A stretch of DNA of 64,000 nt from Geothrix sp. (GTDB taxonomy: Bacteria > Acidobacteriota > Holophagae > Holophagales > Holophagaceae): assembly GCF_030219325.1 (NCBI RefSeq), contig NZ_CP126625.1:2096857-2160856 (forward strand), written 5' to 3'. This document shows, piece after piece, positions 11,083 to 19,356 of the stretch. The notes beneath the pieces are model-generated. The model did no database searches, was not told the origin of the DNA, and was given only the letters and a program-made list of their open reading frames with translations. The position numbers were made by a program, and so were the translations under genes. Every line of letters starts with the position of its first letter. Position 1 is the first letter of the stretch.

Positions 11083-11755
11083 TCCCCTGCGCCCTTTCCT
11101 GGTCATTCCCGCCGGCGGACGGGGCATGCGCATGGGCGGCGGCCTGCCCAAGCAGTTCCGTGACTGGGACGGACGCCCCCTCCTGCAGGTGACTGTCGAG
11201 GCCTTCCTGGCGCCTGGCATGCCCAGGCTGGCCGGCATCGCCCTGGCCGTCCCCGAATCGCACATGGAGGAGGCCCGCAGCTGGTCCTTCCAGGTGCCCT
11301 GCACGGTCGTCCAGGGCGGCGAGACCCGCCAGGAGTCCGTCTGGCTGGCCTTGCGGGCCCTGCCCGACCAGCCCCTGGCCCCCGTGATGATCCACGATGC
11401 CGTGAGGCCCTTCCCCCCTGCCGCCCCCCTCTGGGAGGCCCTGGAGGCCCTCAACCGGTTCGACGGCGTCCTGCTGGGGGAACCCTCCACCGATACCCTC
11501 AAGCGGGTGGATCCCCTCGGCCGGGTGCTCCGAACCGAACCCCGGGAGGAGTTCTACCGGGCCCAGACCCCCCAGATCGCCCGGCTCGGCACCTGGCTCC
11601 ATGCTTTCGATGCGGCCCATGAGGCTGGCTATGCGGCCACCGATGACGCGGCCCTGCTCGAGCGCCTCGGCCTGGCCGTGAAGCTCATCCCCAGCCCGAG
11701 CTCCAACCTGAAGCTCACCACGCCCGAGGATTGGGAGCGGGCCCGGCGGCACTGA
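11048..11755 (+). CDS. ispD: 2-C-methyl-D-erythritol 4-phosphate cytidylyltransferase
   Basis: A 235-aa enzyme of the MEP isoprenoid pathway that transfers CMP from CTP to methylerythritol phosphate. The nucleotide-binding start is IPAGGRGMRMGGGLPKQF, and later blocks VQGGETRQESV, IHDAVRPF, and TDDAALLE are the family's usual ones. Translation starts at GTG 11048 or GTG 11051; AAGGA lies just before, slightly favouring 11051. The start is inside the end of rlpA (35-nt overlap), so the two are translationally coupled. An AT-rich region and lpxC follow. Confidence 0.95.
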   Translation: MVSNPSSPASADPLRPFLVIPAGGRGMRMGGGLPKQFRDWDGRPLLQVTVEAFLAPGMPRLAGIALAVPESHMEEARSWSFQVPCTVVQGGETRQESVWLALRALPDQPLAPVMIHDAVRPFPPAAPLWEALEALNRFDGVLLGEPSTDTLKRVDPLGRVLRTEPREEFYRAQTPQIARLGTWLHAFDAAHEAGYAATDDAALLERLGLAVKLIPSPSSNLKLTTPEDWERARRH

Positions 11756-11876
11756 GCGACCACAGTGTGTAGTGGCTCAACCCACACTCCTGCTCGTATT
11801 ATCATCAGCTAAATTATGAAATGATTTGGCTAGATAAACGGCATAAAAATAGCTTAATGGTCTGCGAGGCCCATCC
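11756..11876 (+). promoter_or_regulatory. AT-rich promoter region of lpxC/his genes
   Basis: A 121-nt gap whose second half is strongly AT-rich (TTATGAAATGATTTGG and GCATAAAAATAGC), in contrast to the GC-rich genes on both sides. It most likely carries the promoter for lpxC and possibly the following his operon. An inverted repeat AGTGTG...CACACT (11764-11788) could be a weak terminator for ispD. Precise boxes cannot be fixed by eye. Confidence 0.45.
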
Positions 11877-12785
11877 ATGCCCCGTTGCACCACGCCCCAG
11901 ACCCTGAGCCGCGAGATCACGATCTCGGGTCATGGTCTGCATGGCAACCGCCCTTGTTCGGTGCGCCTGGTGCCCGTGGCCACCCCCTCCGGGCTGGTCT
12001 TCGTCCACACCCCCACCGGCACCGAGATCCCCGCCAAGGCCGACCTCGCCGGTGACCTGGTGCTGGCCACCACCCTGGTGAAGGATGGCGTGCGGCTCCA
12101 GACCATCGAGCACCTGCTCTCCGCCCTGTCCGGCCTGGAAGTCGAGCACCTCCGCATCGAAGTGGACGCCGAGGAACTGCCCATCCTGGATGGCAGCGCC
12201 GCCCCCTGGGTGGACGCCATCCTGGAAGCCGGCGTGCAGGGACTCGAAGGCCGCCGCCGCTTCATGAAGATCACCCGCCCCGTGGAGATCCGGAACGGCG
12301 ACCGCTGGATCCGCGCCCTCCCCTTCGACGGCTTCCGCCTCCGCTACGTCATCGACTTCCCCATCCCGGCCCTGGGCCGCCAGAGCCGTGAGCTGAGCCT
12401 CACGCCCGAGAAGTATCGCCGGGAGCTAGGCGCCGCCCGCACCTTCTGCCTGGCCCAGGAGATCGACATGATGCGCGCCCGGGGCTTGGCCCTCGGCGGT
12501 AGCCTGGACAACGCCGTGGTCTTCGGCGCCGAGGGCCCCCTGAACGAATCCCTGCGTTACGAAGATGAAGCGGTCCGCCACAAGATGCTCGACCTGGTGG
12601 GCGATCTGGCCCTGCTGGGCGCGCCTCTGCTGGGCCTCGTGGAAGCCCATGCCGCCGGCCACGCCATGCACGTGGCCCTCGCCCAGGCCATCCTCGCCGA
12701 TCCCGGCTGCTGGGAGTGGACCGAGGATGCCGAGCCCGCCAACGTGAGCTTCTTCTTCCATCCGCTGGTGGCCCAGCCCGCCTGA
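11877..12785 (+). CDS. lpxC: UDP-3-O-acyl-N-acetylglucosamine deacetylase
   Basis: A 302-aa zinc deacetylase that performs the committed step of lipid A synthesis. The zinc ligands are visible: His79 in TIEHLLSAL, and His235/Asp239 in RHKMLDLVGDL. The PILDGSAAPWV block of the N-terminal domain and ARTFCLAQEI near the active site are also typical. It is direct evidence for a lipopolysaccharide outer membrane. The gene is followed after 73 nt by hisD on the same strand and may share its promoter. Confidence 0.97.
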   Translation: MPRCTTPQTLSREITISGHGLHGNRPCSVRLVPVATPSGLVFVHTPTGTEIPAKADLAGDLVLATTLVKDGVRLQTIEHLLSALSGLEVEHLRIEVDAEELPILDGSAAPWVDAILEAGVQGLEGRRRFMKITRPVEIRNGDRWIRALPFDGFRLRYVIDFPIPALGRQSRELSLTPEKYRRELGAARTFCLAQEIDMMRARGLALGGSLDNAVVFGAEGPLNESLRYEDEAVRHKMLDLVGDLALLGAPLLGLVEAHAAGHAMHVALAQAILADPGCWEWTEDAEPANVSFFFHPLVAQPA

Positions 12786-12858
12786 TCCGGATCCCCGGGG
12801 AATTTAGATGTTGCGACCAGCGACCTGAAGCTGGCAGGCTGGACCCTTCACCTTCGAG

Positions 12859-14193
12859 GTGCACAGGTGTTACTTCATCCCCATCACTGACCTGACGAAC
12901 CGGGCGGACCTGCCCGGGTGGGTGGCCTCACTGGCGAGGAACGGGGAGAGCGAAGAGGATACGCGGAAGGCCGTGATGGCCATCCTGGCGGACGTGCGCC
13001 GGGACGGACTGCCGGCCGTGCTGGACTGGACGGGACGCCTGGACGGCGTCCGCCTGGATCCCGACAGTCTGCGCATTCCGGAATCGACTCTGGAGGCCGC
13101 CCGGACCGACCTGGACCGCCAGCGGCCGGAGCTCATGGCCGCCCTGCGCGAGATGATCGGGAACATCCGCCGCTTCGCCGAGGGCCAGCGCCGCTGCCTC
13201 AGCGACCTGGAGCTGCCCCTGCCCGGCGGTGGCACCGTGGGCGAGCGGTGGTGCGCCCTGAAGACCGCCGGCGTCTACATCCCCGGCGGCCGGGCCTTCT
13301 ACCCTTCCACCCTGGCCATGACGGTGATTCCCGCCCAGGTCGCTGGCGTCGATCGCATCGTGGGCGTGACGCCACCCAAGGCCGCCGCCACCCTGCCCGG
13401 CGCCTGGGGCGTGGATCCGCTGGTGCTGGCCTGCGCCGCGGAGCTGGGCCTCACGGAGCTCTATCCCTTCGGCGGGGCCCAGGCCCTGGGGTGGCTGGCC
13501 TTCGGCGAACCCGCCGTGGATCTCATCGCCGGCCCCGGCAACCGCTTCGTGGCCGAGGCCAAGCGGCAGCTCATCGGCACCTGCGGCATCGATGCCCTGG
13601 CCGGCCCCACTGAACTGCTGGTGCTCGCCGACGGCAGCGCCGACCCCGCCTGGCTTGCGGAGGATCTGCTGGCCCAGGCCGAGCACGATCCCGATGCCGC
13701 CGCCGTGCTGGTGAGCTACGATCGCGGGCTGCTGGAGGCCGTGGCCGCGGAACTGCAGATCCGCACGGCCACTTCCCCGCGCCGCGCCATCCTCGAACAG
13801 AGCCTGGCCAGCCACGGGCGGCTCGTCTGCGCCAGCCGCGATCTGGCCATCGCCCTGGCCCAGGCCTGGGCTCCAGAACACCTCGAACTCTGCGTCTGCG
13901 ATCCGGAAACCTGGCTGCCCTCGCTCACCACGGCAGGCGCCGTCTTCATCGGCAGCGCCAGCGCCGAGGCCTTCGGCGACTACGGCGCGGGACCGAATCA
14001 CGTGCTGCCCACGGATCGCAGCGCGCGCTACACCAGCCCCCTGGGCGTGGCCACCTTCCTCAAGCGGCAGAGCCTGCTGCGCCTGTCCCCCGCCGATGCC
14101 GCTGCCATGGCCCCCTGGGTGGAACGGCTGGCCGAAGCGGAGGGCCTCACCCACCACGGACGCAGCGCCGCCCTCCGCGGCCATCACCCCTAG
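12859..14193 (+). CDS. hisD: Histidinol dehydrogenase
   Basis: A 444-aa enzyme carrying out the last two steps of histidine synthesis, oxidising L-histidinol to histidine with NAD+. Family blocks are clear: YIPGGRAFYPSTLAMTVIPAQ, IAGPGNRFVAEAKRQL, DALAGPTELLVLAD and the metal-binding region LLAQAEHDPDAAAVL, plus the YGAGPNHVLPT loop. The start is a GTG at 12859 without a clear Shine-Dalgarno. It opens the his operon here, whereas hisG, often first, is last. The gap of 81 nt to hisC is the largest within the operon. Confidence 0.97.
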   Translation: MHRCYFIPITDLTNRADLPGWVASLARNGESEEDTRKAVMAILADVRRDGLPAVLDWTGRLDGVRLDPDSLRIPESTLEAARTDLDRQRPELMAALREMIGNIRRFAEGQRRCLSDLELPLPGGGTVGERWCALKTAGVYIPGGRAFYPSTLAMTVIPAQVAGVDRIVGVTPPKAAATLPGAWGVDPLVLACAAELGLTELYPFGGAQALGWLAFGEPAVDLIAGPGNRFVAEAKRQLIGTCGIDALAGPTELLVLADGSADPAWLAEDLLAQAEHDPDAAAVLVSYDRGLLEAVAAELQIRTATSPRRAILEQSLASHGRLVCASRDLAIALAQAWAPEHLELCVCDPETWLPSLTTAGAVFIGSASAEAFGDYGAGPNHVLPTDRSARYTSPLGVATFLKRQSLLRLSPADAAAMAPWVERLAEAEGLTHHGRSAALRGHHP

Positions 14194-14274
14194 GGAGCGC
14201 TGCATTCAGTCGCGCTCAGCCCTGCTCCACTCCCTGGAAGCCTGGTTTTCTCCTACCCTCATTCAGAGTCACCC

Positions 14275-16038
14275 ATGTCCCTGCTGCGACCCGACCTGTC
14301 CGACCTGCCCGCCTACCAGCGGCCCCCCGAGCCGCCCACGGGCGTGCGCCTGCACATGAACGAGCCGGCCCAGGACTGGCCAGAGGCACCCCGGAACGCC
14401 CTGCTGGCGCGGCTTCGCACCATGCCCTTCCACCATTACCCCGAGCGCCAGGCCGACCTCACCGAGCGGCTGCGCAGACGCCTGGGCGCGCCGGAGGGTG
14501 GCCTGTTGCTGGGTCCCTCCAGCGGCGCGCTGCTGGATCTGGTGGCCATGGCTGGGCTCAGCGCCGGCGAGCGGGTGGCCATTCCCGATCCCGGCTTCAG
14601 CCTTTATCCGCTGCTGGTGCGGCGCCACGGTGGCCGCGTGCGGCTGGTGCCCCAGGGCACGGGCTTCCCTCTGGAACCCTGGTTCGGCGCCCTGGACTGC
14701 CGCCAGCTCTGGCTCACCCTACCCAACAATCCCACGGGCGCCTGGATCACGCCGGCGGAGCTGGAGCCCCTGCTGGCCGTAGCGGCTGCCCGCCCCGAGC
14801 CGCCCCTGGTGGTGCTGGACGAGGCCTACGCCGAGTTCGCCCCGGCCACCCACCGCCTGGCCGTGGACCGCTACCCGAACCTGGTGCTGCTGCGCACCTT
14901 CAGCAAGGCCCTGGCCTCCGCCGCCTGGCGCATCGGCTACCTGGTGGGCGATCCTACCCTGATCTCCCAGCTGGCCACCCTGCAGCTGCCCTACTCCCTG
15001 CCCACCGCCAGCCTCGAAGCTCTGGACGTGGCCCTGGATTTCGCCGCCGACTTCGAGGCCGCCGTGCGGGTCATCCCGGAGCGGCGGGACCGCCTGGCCG
15101 CGGCGCTCCCCTCCCACCGCGCCGCCCCTAGCGCCGGCAACTTCCTGCACCTGTCGCCGGACCCTTCGGACGCCCTGGAAGCCGCGGGCCTGAAGGTGCG
15201 CCGCCTGCCCGGCGCCAACGCCACCCGCATCACCCTGGGCACCGAGGAGGCCACGGCCCGCGTGGCCTCGGTGCTCGGTGCATCCCTGCCTGCATCAGCA
15301 CCGCGGCCCCGGCGCCGGCTTCTGGTCCTCGACATCGACGGCGTCCTCATCGACGCCGACCGCAGCTTCATGGAGGCCGTGGCCCGTGCCCTGGCCGAGC
15401 TGCGCCCCGCCCTGCCCTGGTCGGATGAGACCTACATGGCCTTCAAGCGGCTGGGCGGTTTCAACAACGACTTCCGCCTCGCGGCCGGAGCGCTGGCGCT
15501 CGCTGAAGCGTTCGGCGACGAAGACCTGCAGCCGCGCGTGGAGGGAACCATGGGCCGGGGCTTCCCCGAGCTCGAAGCCCGCTTCCAGGCCCTGGAGCCT
15601 GCGGCCCAGGCCGTGGTGCAGAAGCACTACGCCGACACCATCCGCATGGAGCGCCCGCTCGTGTCGCTGCCCGAGCTCCAGGCCACCGGCTGGGATCTGG
15701 CCATCCTGACCGGACGCCCCCCCGAGGAACTCGACCTCGCCTGGCGCGTGCTGGGCTTCCGGCTGCCCGCGATCTGCGATGCCGCGCCCCACCTCCGCAA
15801 GCCGGAGCCCGCCGGCCTCCTGCAGCTGGCCGATGCCTTCCGCGCCGAGGAGATCGTGTTCGTGGGGGATACGGTGGACGATGCACGCTGCCTCCGGGCC
15901 GCCGCCGCGCTCAGGTCCGAGCTGGCCTGGCGCTTCGTGGGCGTCGGCCCGGACCGCGCGCGCTTCTGCGGGCCCGGCGATGGCCAATCCACCACCCTGC
16001 TCGACTTCCTGCCGATGCTGAACCAGGAGCCATCATGA
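14275..16038 (+). CDS. hisC: Histidinol-phosphate aminotransferase fused to HAD phosphatase
   Basis: A 587-aa two-domain protein. Residues 1-335 are a HisC-type PLP aminotransferase (PNNPTGAW, VVLDEAYAEF, and the PLP-lysine Lys211 in FSKALASAAWRIGY). Residues about 345-587 are a HAD hydrolase with the DxD nucleophile motif at Asp353/Asp355 (LVLDIDGVLID), the LTGRPPEE threonine motif and GDTVDDARC at the end. HisC makes histidinol phosphate and the next step removes its phosphate. Since hisB here is only the dehydratase and no separate phosphatase is present, the HAD half is the natural candidate for the histidinol-phosphatase step. Its stop overlaps hisB by ATGA. Confidence 0.92.
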   Translation: MSLLRPDLSDLPAYQRPPEPPTGVRLHMNEPAQDWPEAPRNALLARLRTMPFHHYPERQADLTERLRRRLGAPEGGLLLGPSSGALLDLVAMAGLSAGERVAIPDPGFSLYPLLVRRHGGRVRLVPQGTGFPLEPWFGALDCRQLWLTLPNNPTGAWITPAELEPLLAVAAARPEPPLVVLDEAYAEFAPATHRLAVDRYPNLVLLRTFSKALASAAWRIGYLVGDPTLISQLATLQLPYSLPTASLEALDVALDFAADFEAAVRVIPERRDRLAAALPSHRAAPSAGNFLHLSPDPSDALEAAGLKVRRLPGANATRITLGTEEATARVASVLGASLPASAPRPRRRLLVLDIDGVLIDADRSFMEAVARALAELRPALPWSDETYMAFKRLGGFNNDFRLAAGALALAEAFGDEDLQPRVEGTMGRGFPELEARFQALEPAAQAVVQKHYADTIRMERPLVSLPELQATGWDLAILTGRPPEELDLAWRVLGFRLPAICDAAPHLRKPEPAGLLQLADAFRAEEIVFVGDTVDDARCLRAAAALRSELAWRFVGVGPDRARFCGPGDGQSTTLLDFLPMLNQEPS

Positions 16039-16619
16039 GGACCGCCAGCCTTCGACGCGCCACCACCGAGACCGAAGTGAAGCTCACGCTCCAGCTGGAT
16101 GGGGGCGAGGCCCGCATCCACACCGGCCTGGGCTACTTCGACCACATGCTCATGCAGCTGGCCCGGCATGGCAGCTTCGGCCTCGACATCGAGGCCAGGG
16201 GCGACCTGCCCGTGGACAGCCACCACCTCGTGGAGGACGTGGGCCTGTGCCTCGGCGATGCCCTGAAGGAGGCCCTGGGCGACCGCGCGGGACTCGCCCG
16301 GTACGCCCACGCCTACGTCCCCCTGGACGAAGCGCTGGCGCGGGTCGTGGTGGATCTCTCCGGTCGTCCCTGGTGCGAGTTCCACGCGGAGCTGCCCGCC
16401 ATCATCCTCGGCGACGGCTTTCAGGTGGAGATGGTCCGGGAGTTCTTCGTGGCCCTGGCCATGCGCGGCGGCCTGGCCATCCACGCCGATCTGATCCGCG
16501 GCGTGAACACGCACCACAAGGTCGAGGCCCTCTTCAAGGCGCTGGCCCGGGCCCTGCGGCAGGCGACCCGCATCGAGGGCGGCGGCGTGCCCTCCACCAA
16601 GGGAACCCTCTCCGCATGA
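16035..16619 (+). CDS. hisB: Imidazoleglycerol-phosphate dehydratase
   Basis: A 194-aa monofunctional HisB, which dehydrates imidazole-glycerol phosphate to imidazole-acetol phosphate. The manganese-binding motifs are present: GYFDHMLMQLARHG, DLPVDSHHLVEDVGLCLGDA and, near the end, RGVNTHHKVEALFKALARA. There is no N-terminal HAD phosphatase as in the bifunctional enterobacterial enzyme, which fits with the phosphatase being on HisC. It overlaps hisC upstream and hisH downstream by ATGA. Confidence 0.97.
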   Translation: MRTASLRRATTETEVKLTLQLDGGEARIHTGLGYFDHMLMQLARHGSFGLDIEARGDLPVDSHHLVEDVGLCLGDALKEALGDRAGLARYAHAYVPLDEALARVVVDLSGRPWCEFHAELPAIILGDGFQVEMVREFFVALAMRGGLAIHADLIRGVNTHHKVEALFKALARALRQATRIEGGGVPSTKGTLSA

Positions 16620-17260
16620 GTGCCGCCGACATCATCACCCTCATCGACTACGACGCCGGCAACCTGGCCTCCCTGGAAGGCGCCCTGGACCGCCTGGGAC
16701 TGCCCTATCGGCGGGCGGCGACCCCCGATCAGGCTGCTCTCGAAGGGCCGGTCGTGCTGCCCGGCGTGGGCCACTTCGAGGCCGCCCAGCGGTCGCTGCG
16801 CGAGCGCGGCTGGTGGCGCGTGCTCCCGAGCCTGGTGGCGGAGGGCCGGCCCCTGCTCGGCATCTGCCTGGGGCTGCAGCTGCTCGCCGAGGGCAGCGAG
16901 GAGGCGCCGCGCGCCTCGGGCCTGGGCCTCATTCCCGGCATCGTCCGGCGCCTTGGCCCGGGCGTGAAGGTCCCCCACATGGGCTGGAGCCAGATCCGCC
17001 AGCATCGCGCCCACCCGGGCCTGCCCGACCCCGACGGCGGCTGGCTCTACTTCGTCCACAGCTACGCCCTGGCACCCACGGTGGAGACCATCTACGTGGC
17101 CGAGCACGGCCGCCCCTTCGCCGCCGTGGAGGCCCGGGGGAACGTCATGGGCTTCCAGCCCCACCCGGAGAAGTCCGGGCGCGCCGGCCTGCTCCTGCTC
17201 CAGTCCTCCCTCGCCTGGATGGGCGTGTCGGCCCCGCAGCCGGAGGTGCCATGCAACTGA
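16616..17260 (+). CDS. hisH: Imidazole glycerol phosphate synthase glutaminase subunit
   Basis: A 214-aa class I glutamine amidotransferase that supplies ammonia to HisF. The nucleophile is Cys84 in GICLGLQLL and the His/Glu pair is in FQPHPEKSG. The start is the ATG at 16616, which overlaps the hisB stop (ATGA); the open frame further upstream is the shadow of hisB. It overlaps hisA by 10 nt. Together with HisF it forms the synthase that also releases AICAR to purine synthesis. Confidence 0.96.
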   Translation: MSAADIITLIDYDAGNLASLEGALDRLGLPYRRAATPDQAALEGPVVLPGVGHFEAAQRSLRERGWWRVLPSLVAEGRPLLGICLGLQLLAEGSEEAPRASGLGLIPGIVRRLGPGVKVPHMGWSQIRQHRAHPGLPDPDGGWLYFVHSYALAPTVETIYVAEHGRPFAAVEARGNVMGFQPHPEKSGRAGLLLLQSSLAWMGVSAPQPEVPCN

Positions 17261-17964
17261 TCCCGAGCCTCGACCTGATGCAGGGCCGCCTCGTGCGCCT
17301 GCGCCACGGCGATCCGAAGCAGGCCACCTTCTACGACATGGAGCCCGAGGACTGGGTCGGCCAGCTGGCGGAGGCCGGCGCCCGGCGCATCCACCTGGTG
17401 GATCTGGATGGCGCCTTCGGCCGGCCGCTCCAAGGACGCTTCACCCGCTTCCCTGCGCGGTTCCCGGAGATCCACTTCCAGCTGGGGGGCGGTCTGCGGG
17501 ACCGGGCCGCCATCGAGGGCGTGCTGGACCTGGGCTTCGACGCCGTGGTGGGCACCCTGGCCGTGGAACAGCCCGCCTCGCTCAAAGGCCTGTCAGGCCA
17601 TCGCGTCATCGCGGCCCTCGACCTCAAGGGCGACCGCATCGTCACCCGGGGCTGGCAGGCCCCCAGCGCCTGCGCCTCCACGGATGTCTTCGAGGCCCTG
17701 CTCACCCTCGGCTTCAACCGCGCCCTGGTGACCGACGTCAGCCGCGACGGAACCCTCGAAGGCCCTGGCATCGAGGCGGCCGCCTGGGTGGCCCGTGAGG
17801 GCTTCCTCGTCCAGGCTTCGGGTGGCATCAAGGAGCTCGGAGATCTCCTGCCCCTCGCCAAGGTCCCGGGCGTGGTGGGCGCCATCAGCGGCAAGGCCCT
17901 GATGGAGGGCTTCATCCCCCTGGACGATCCCCGGCTCCGCGCCGCGCTGGAAGGGAGCCTCTGA
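17251..17964 (+). CDS. hisA: Phosphoribosylformimino-AICAR ribotide isomerase
   Basis: A 237-aa TIM-barrel isomerase opening the ribose ring of ProFAR to PRFAR. It starts MQLIPSLDLMQGRLVRLRHG, with the catalytic aspartate at residue 8 in SLDL, and continues with LVDLDGAF and the second-half catalytic block TDVSRDGTLEGPG. The ATG at 17251 has GGAGG five bases upstream and lies inside the end of hisH; the frame is open further upstream only as a shadow of hisH. The stop TGATG overlaps the hisF start by one base. Confidence 0.96.
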   Translation: MQLIPSLDLMQGRLVRLRHGDPKQATFYDMEPEDWVGQLAEAGARRIHLVDLDGAFGRPLQGRFTRFPARFPEIHFQLGGGLRDRAAIEGVLDLGFDAVVGTLAVEQPASLKGLSGHRVIAALDLKGDRIVTRGWQAPSACASTDVFEALLTLGFNRALVTDVSRDGTLEGPGIEAAAWVAREGFLVQASGGIKELGDLLPLAKVPGVVGAISGKALMEGFIPLDDPRLRAALEGSL

Positions 17965-18716
17965 TGCCGGCCAAGCGCATCATCCCCTGCCTGGACGTGA
18001 AGGCGGGACGCGTCGTGAAGGGCGTCCAGTTCAAGGATCTCCGGGACCTCGGCCACCCCGTGGACCTGGCCCGGCGCTACGACGCCGAAGGGGCCGACGA
18101 GCTCGTCTTCCTGGACATCGCCGCCTCCATCGAGAACCGGGGCACGCGCGAAGCCTGGGTGCGCGAGGTGGCCCACGAGCTGAGCATCCCCTTCACCGTG
18201 GGCGGCGGCGTCTCCCGTGTGGAGGACGCCCGGAGCCTGCTGCGGGCCGGCGCGGACAAGGTGGCGGTGAACACGGCGGCGGCACTGCGCCCCGCCCTGG
18301 TGTCCGAGCTGGCCGACGCCTTCGGCCGGCAGTGCGTGGTGGCGGCGGTGGACGTGAAGCGCGACCCGGACCTGGGTTGGCGGGTGTTCCTGAAGGGCGG
18401 CACCGAGCCCACGGAGCGCGCGGCCCTCGACTGGCTCTGCGAGCTGAACGAGCTCGGCGCGGGCGAGATTCTGCTCACCTCCATGGACCGAGACGGCACC
18501 GGCGAGGGCTTCGACATCCAGCTGCTCGAGCTGGCCTCGCAGCTGCCCATCCCCCTCATCGCCTCCGGCGGCGCGGGCCTGGAGATCCACTTCCTGGAGG
18601 CGCTGGAGCACGGCGCGGACGCGGTGCTGGCCGCCACGCTGTTCCACGAGGGCATCCTGCCCATTCCCCGCCTCAAGGCCTACCTGGCCCAGAACGACCT
18701 TTCCGTGCGGATCTGA
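17964..18716 (+). CDS. hisF: Imidazole glycerol phosphate synthase cyclase subunit
   Basis: A 250-aa TIM-barrel cyclase, partner of HisH, making imidazole-glycerol phosphate and AICAR from PRFAR. It begins MPAKRIIPCLDVKAGRVVKG with catalytic Asp11, and Asp in TSMDRDGTGEGFD supplies the second acid. FTVGGGVSRVEDA and IASGGAG are the phosphate-binding loops. It is one base overlapped with hisA and followed by hisIE after a single base. Confidence 0.97.
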   Translation: MPAKRIIPCLDVKAGRVVKGVQFKDLRDLGHPVDLARRYDAEGADELVFLDIAASIENRGTREAWVREVAHELSIPFTVGGGVSRVEDARSLLRAGADKVAVNTAAALRPALVSELADAFGRQCVVAAVDVKRDPDLGWRVFLKGGTEPTERAALDWLCELNELGAGEILLTSMDRDGTGEGFDIQLLELASQLPIPLIASGGAGLEIHFLEALEHGADAVLAATLFHEGILPIPRLKAYLAQNDLSVRI

Positions 18717-18717
18717 C

Positions 18718-19356
18718 ATGAACCCAGACACCCTCCGATTCGACTCCGACGGCCTCATCCCCGGCATCGTGCAGGACCGCGCGGGCACCGTGCGCATGGT
18801 GGCCTGGCTCAACCGGGAAGCCCTGCGGCTCACCCTCGAAACCGGCTTCGTCACCTTCTGGAGCCGCTCCCGGCAGGCCCTCTGGACCAAGGGCGAGAGC
18901 AGCGGAAACCGGCTGAAGCTCATCCAGATCCGGCCGGACTGCGATGCCGATGCCCTGCTCATCCTGGCGGATCCCGAGGGCCCCAGCTGCCACCGCGGCA
19001 CTGAGAGCTGCTTCGACGCCGGCTCTGAAGGAGGCGATCCCTGGCCCGCCACCCTGCCCTGGCTGGGCCGCCTGGAGGCGCTGCTGAAGTCCCGGAAGGC
19101 CGCCGCCTCCCTGGACGGCAGCTACACCCAGAAGCTCTTCGCCCAGGGCGTGGACCGCATCGCCAAGAAGGTCGTGGAGGAGGCCGGCGAGGTGATTCTC
19201 GCCGCCAAGAACGACGACCGCGAGGCCTTCCTGGGAGAGGCCGCGGACCTGCTCTTCCACCTGGACCTGCTGCTGGTGGAACGGGGGGCCAGCCTCCTCG
19301 AGGTGGTGGAGGTGCTGCACGGTCGCCACGCCGGGCGCGCCGGAGGGTCCTCCTGA
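18718..19356 (+). CDS. hisIE: Bifunctional phosphoribosyl-AMP cyclohydrolase/phosphoribosyl-ATP pyrophosphatase
   Basis: A 212-aa fusion of HisI (residues 1-105) and HisE (about 110-212). The HisI zinc cysteines are in RPDCDADALL and PSCHRGTESCF; the HisE part has SYTQKLFAQG, KKVVEEAGEV and the acidic EAADLLFHLDLLL helix. It carries out steps two and three of the pathway, in the reverse order of the domains. The start lies one base after the hisF stop and the stop overlaps hisZ by TGATG. Confidence 0.96.
   Translation: MNPDTLRFDSDGLIPGIVQDRAGTVRMVAWLNREALRLTLETGFVTFWSRSRQALWTKGESSGNRLKLIQIRPDCDADALLILADPEGPSCHRGTESCFDAGSEGGDPWPATLPWLGRLEALLKSRKAAASLDGSYTQKLFAQGVDRIAKKVVEEAGEVILAAKNDDREAFLGEAADLLFHLDLLLVERGASLLEVVEVLHGRHAGRAGGSS

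Noticed and set aside
12928-14205. A 425-aa minus-strand frame opposite hisD
   Set aside because: Antisense of conserved hisD with Gly/Ala/His-rich composition; no supporting signals.
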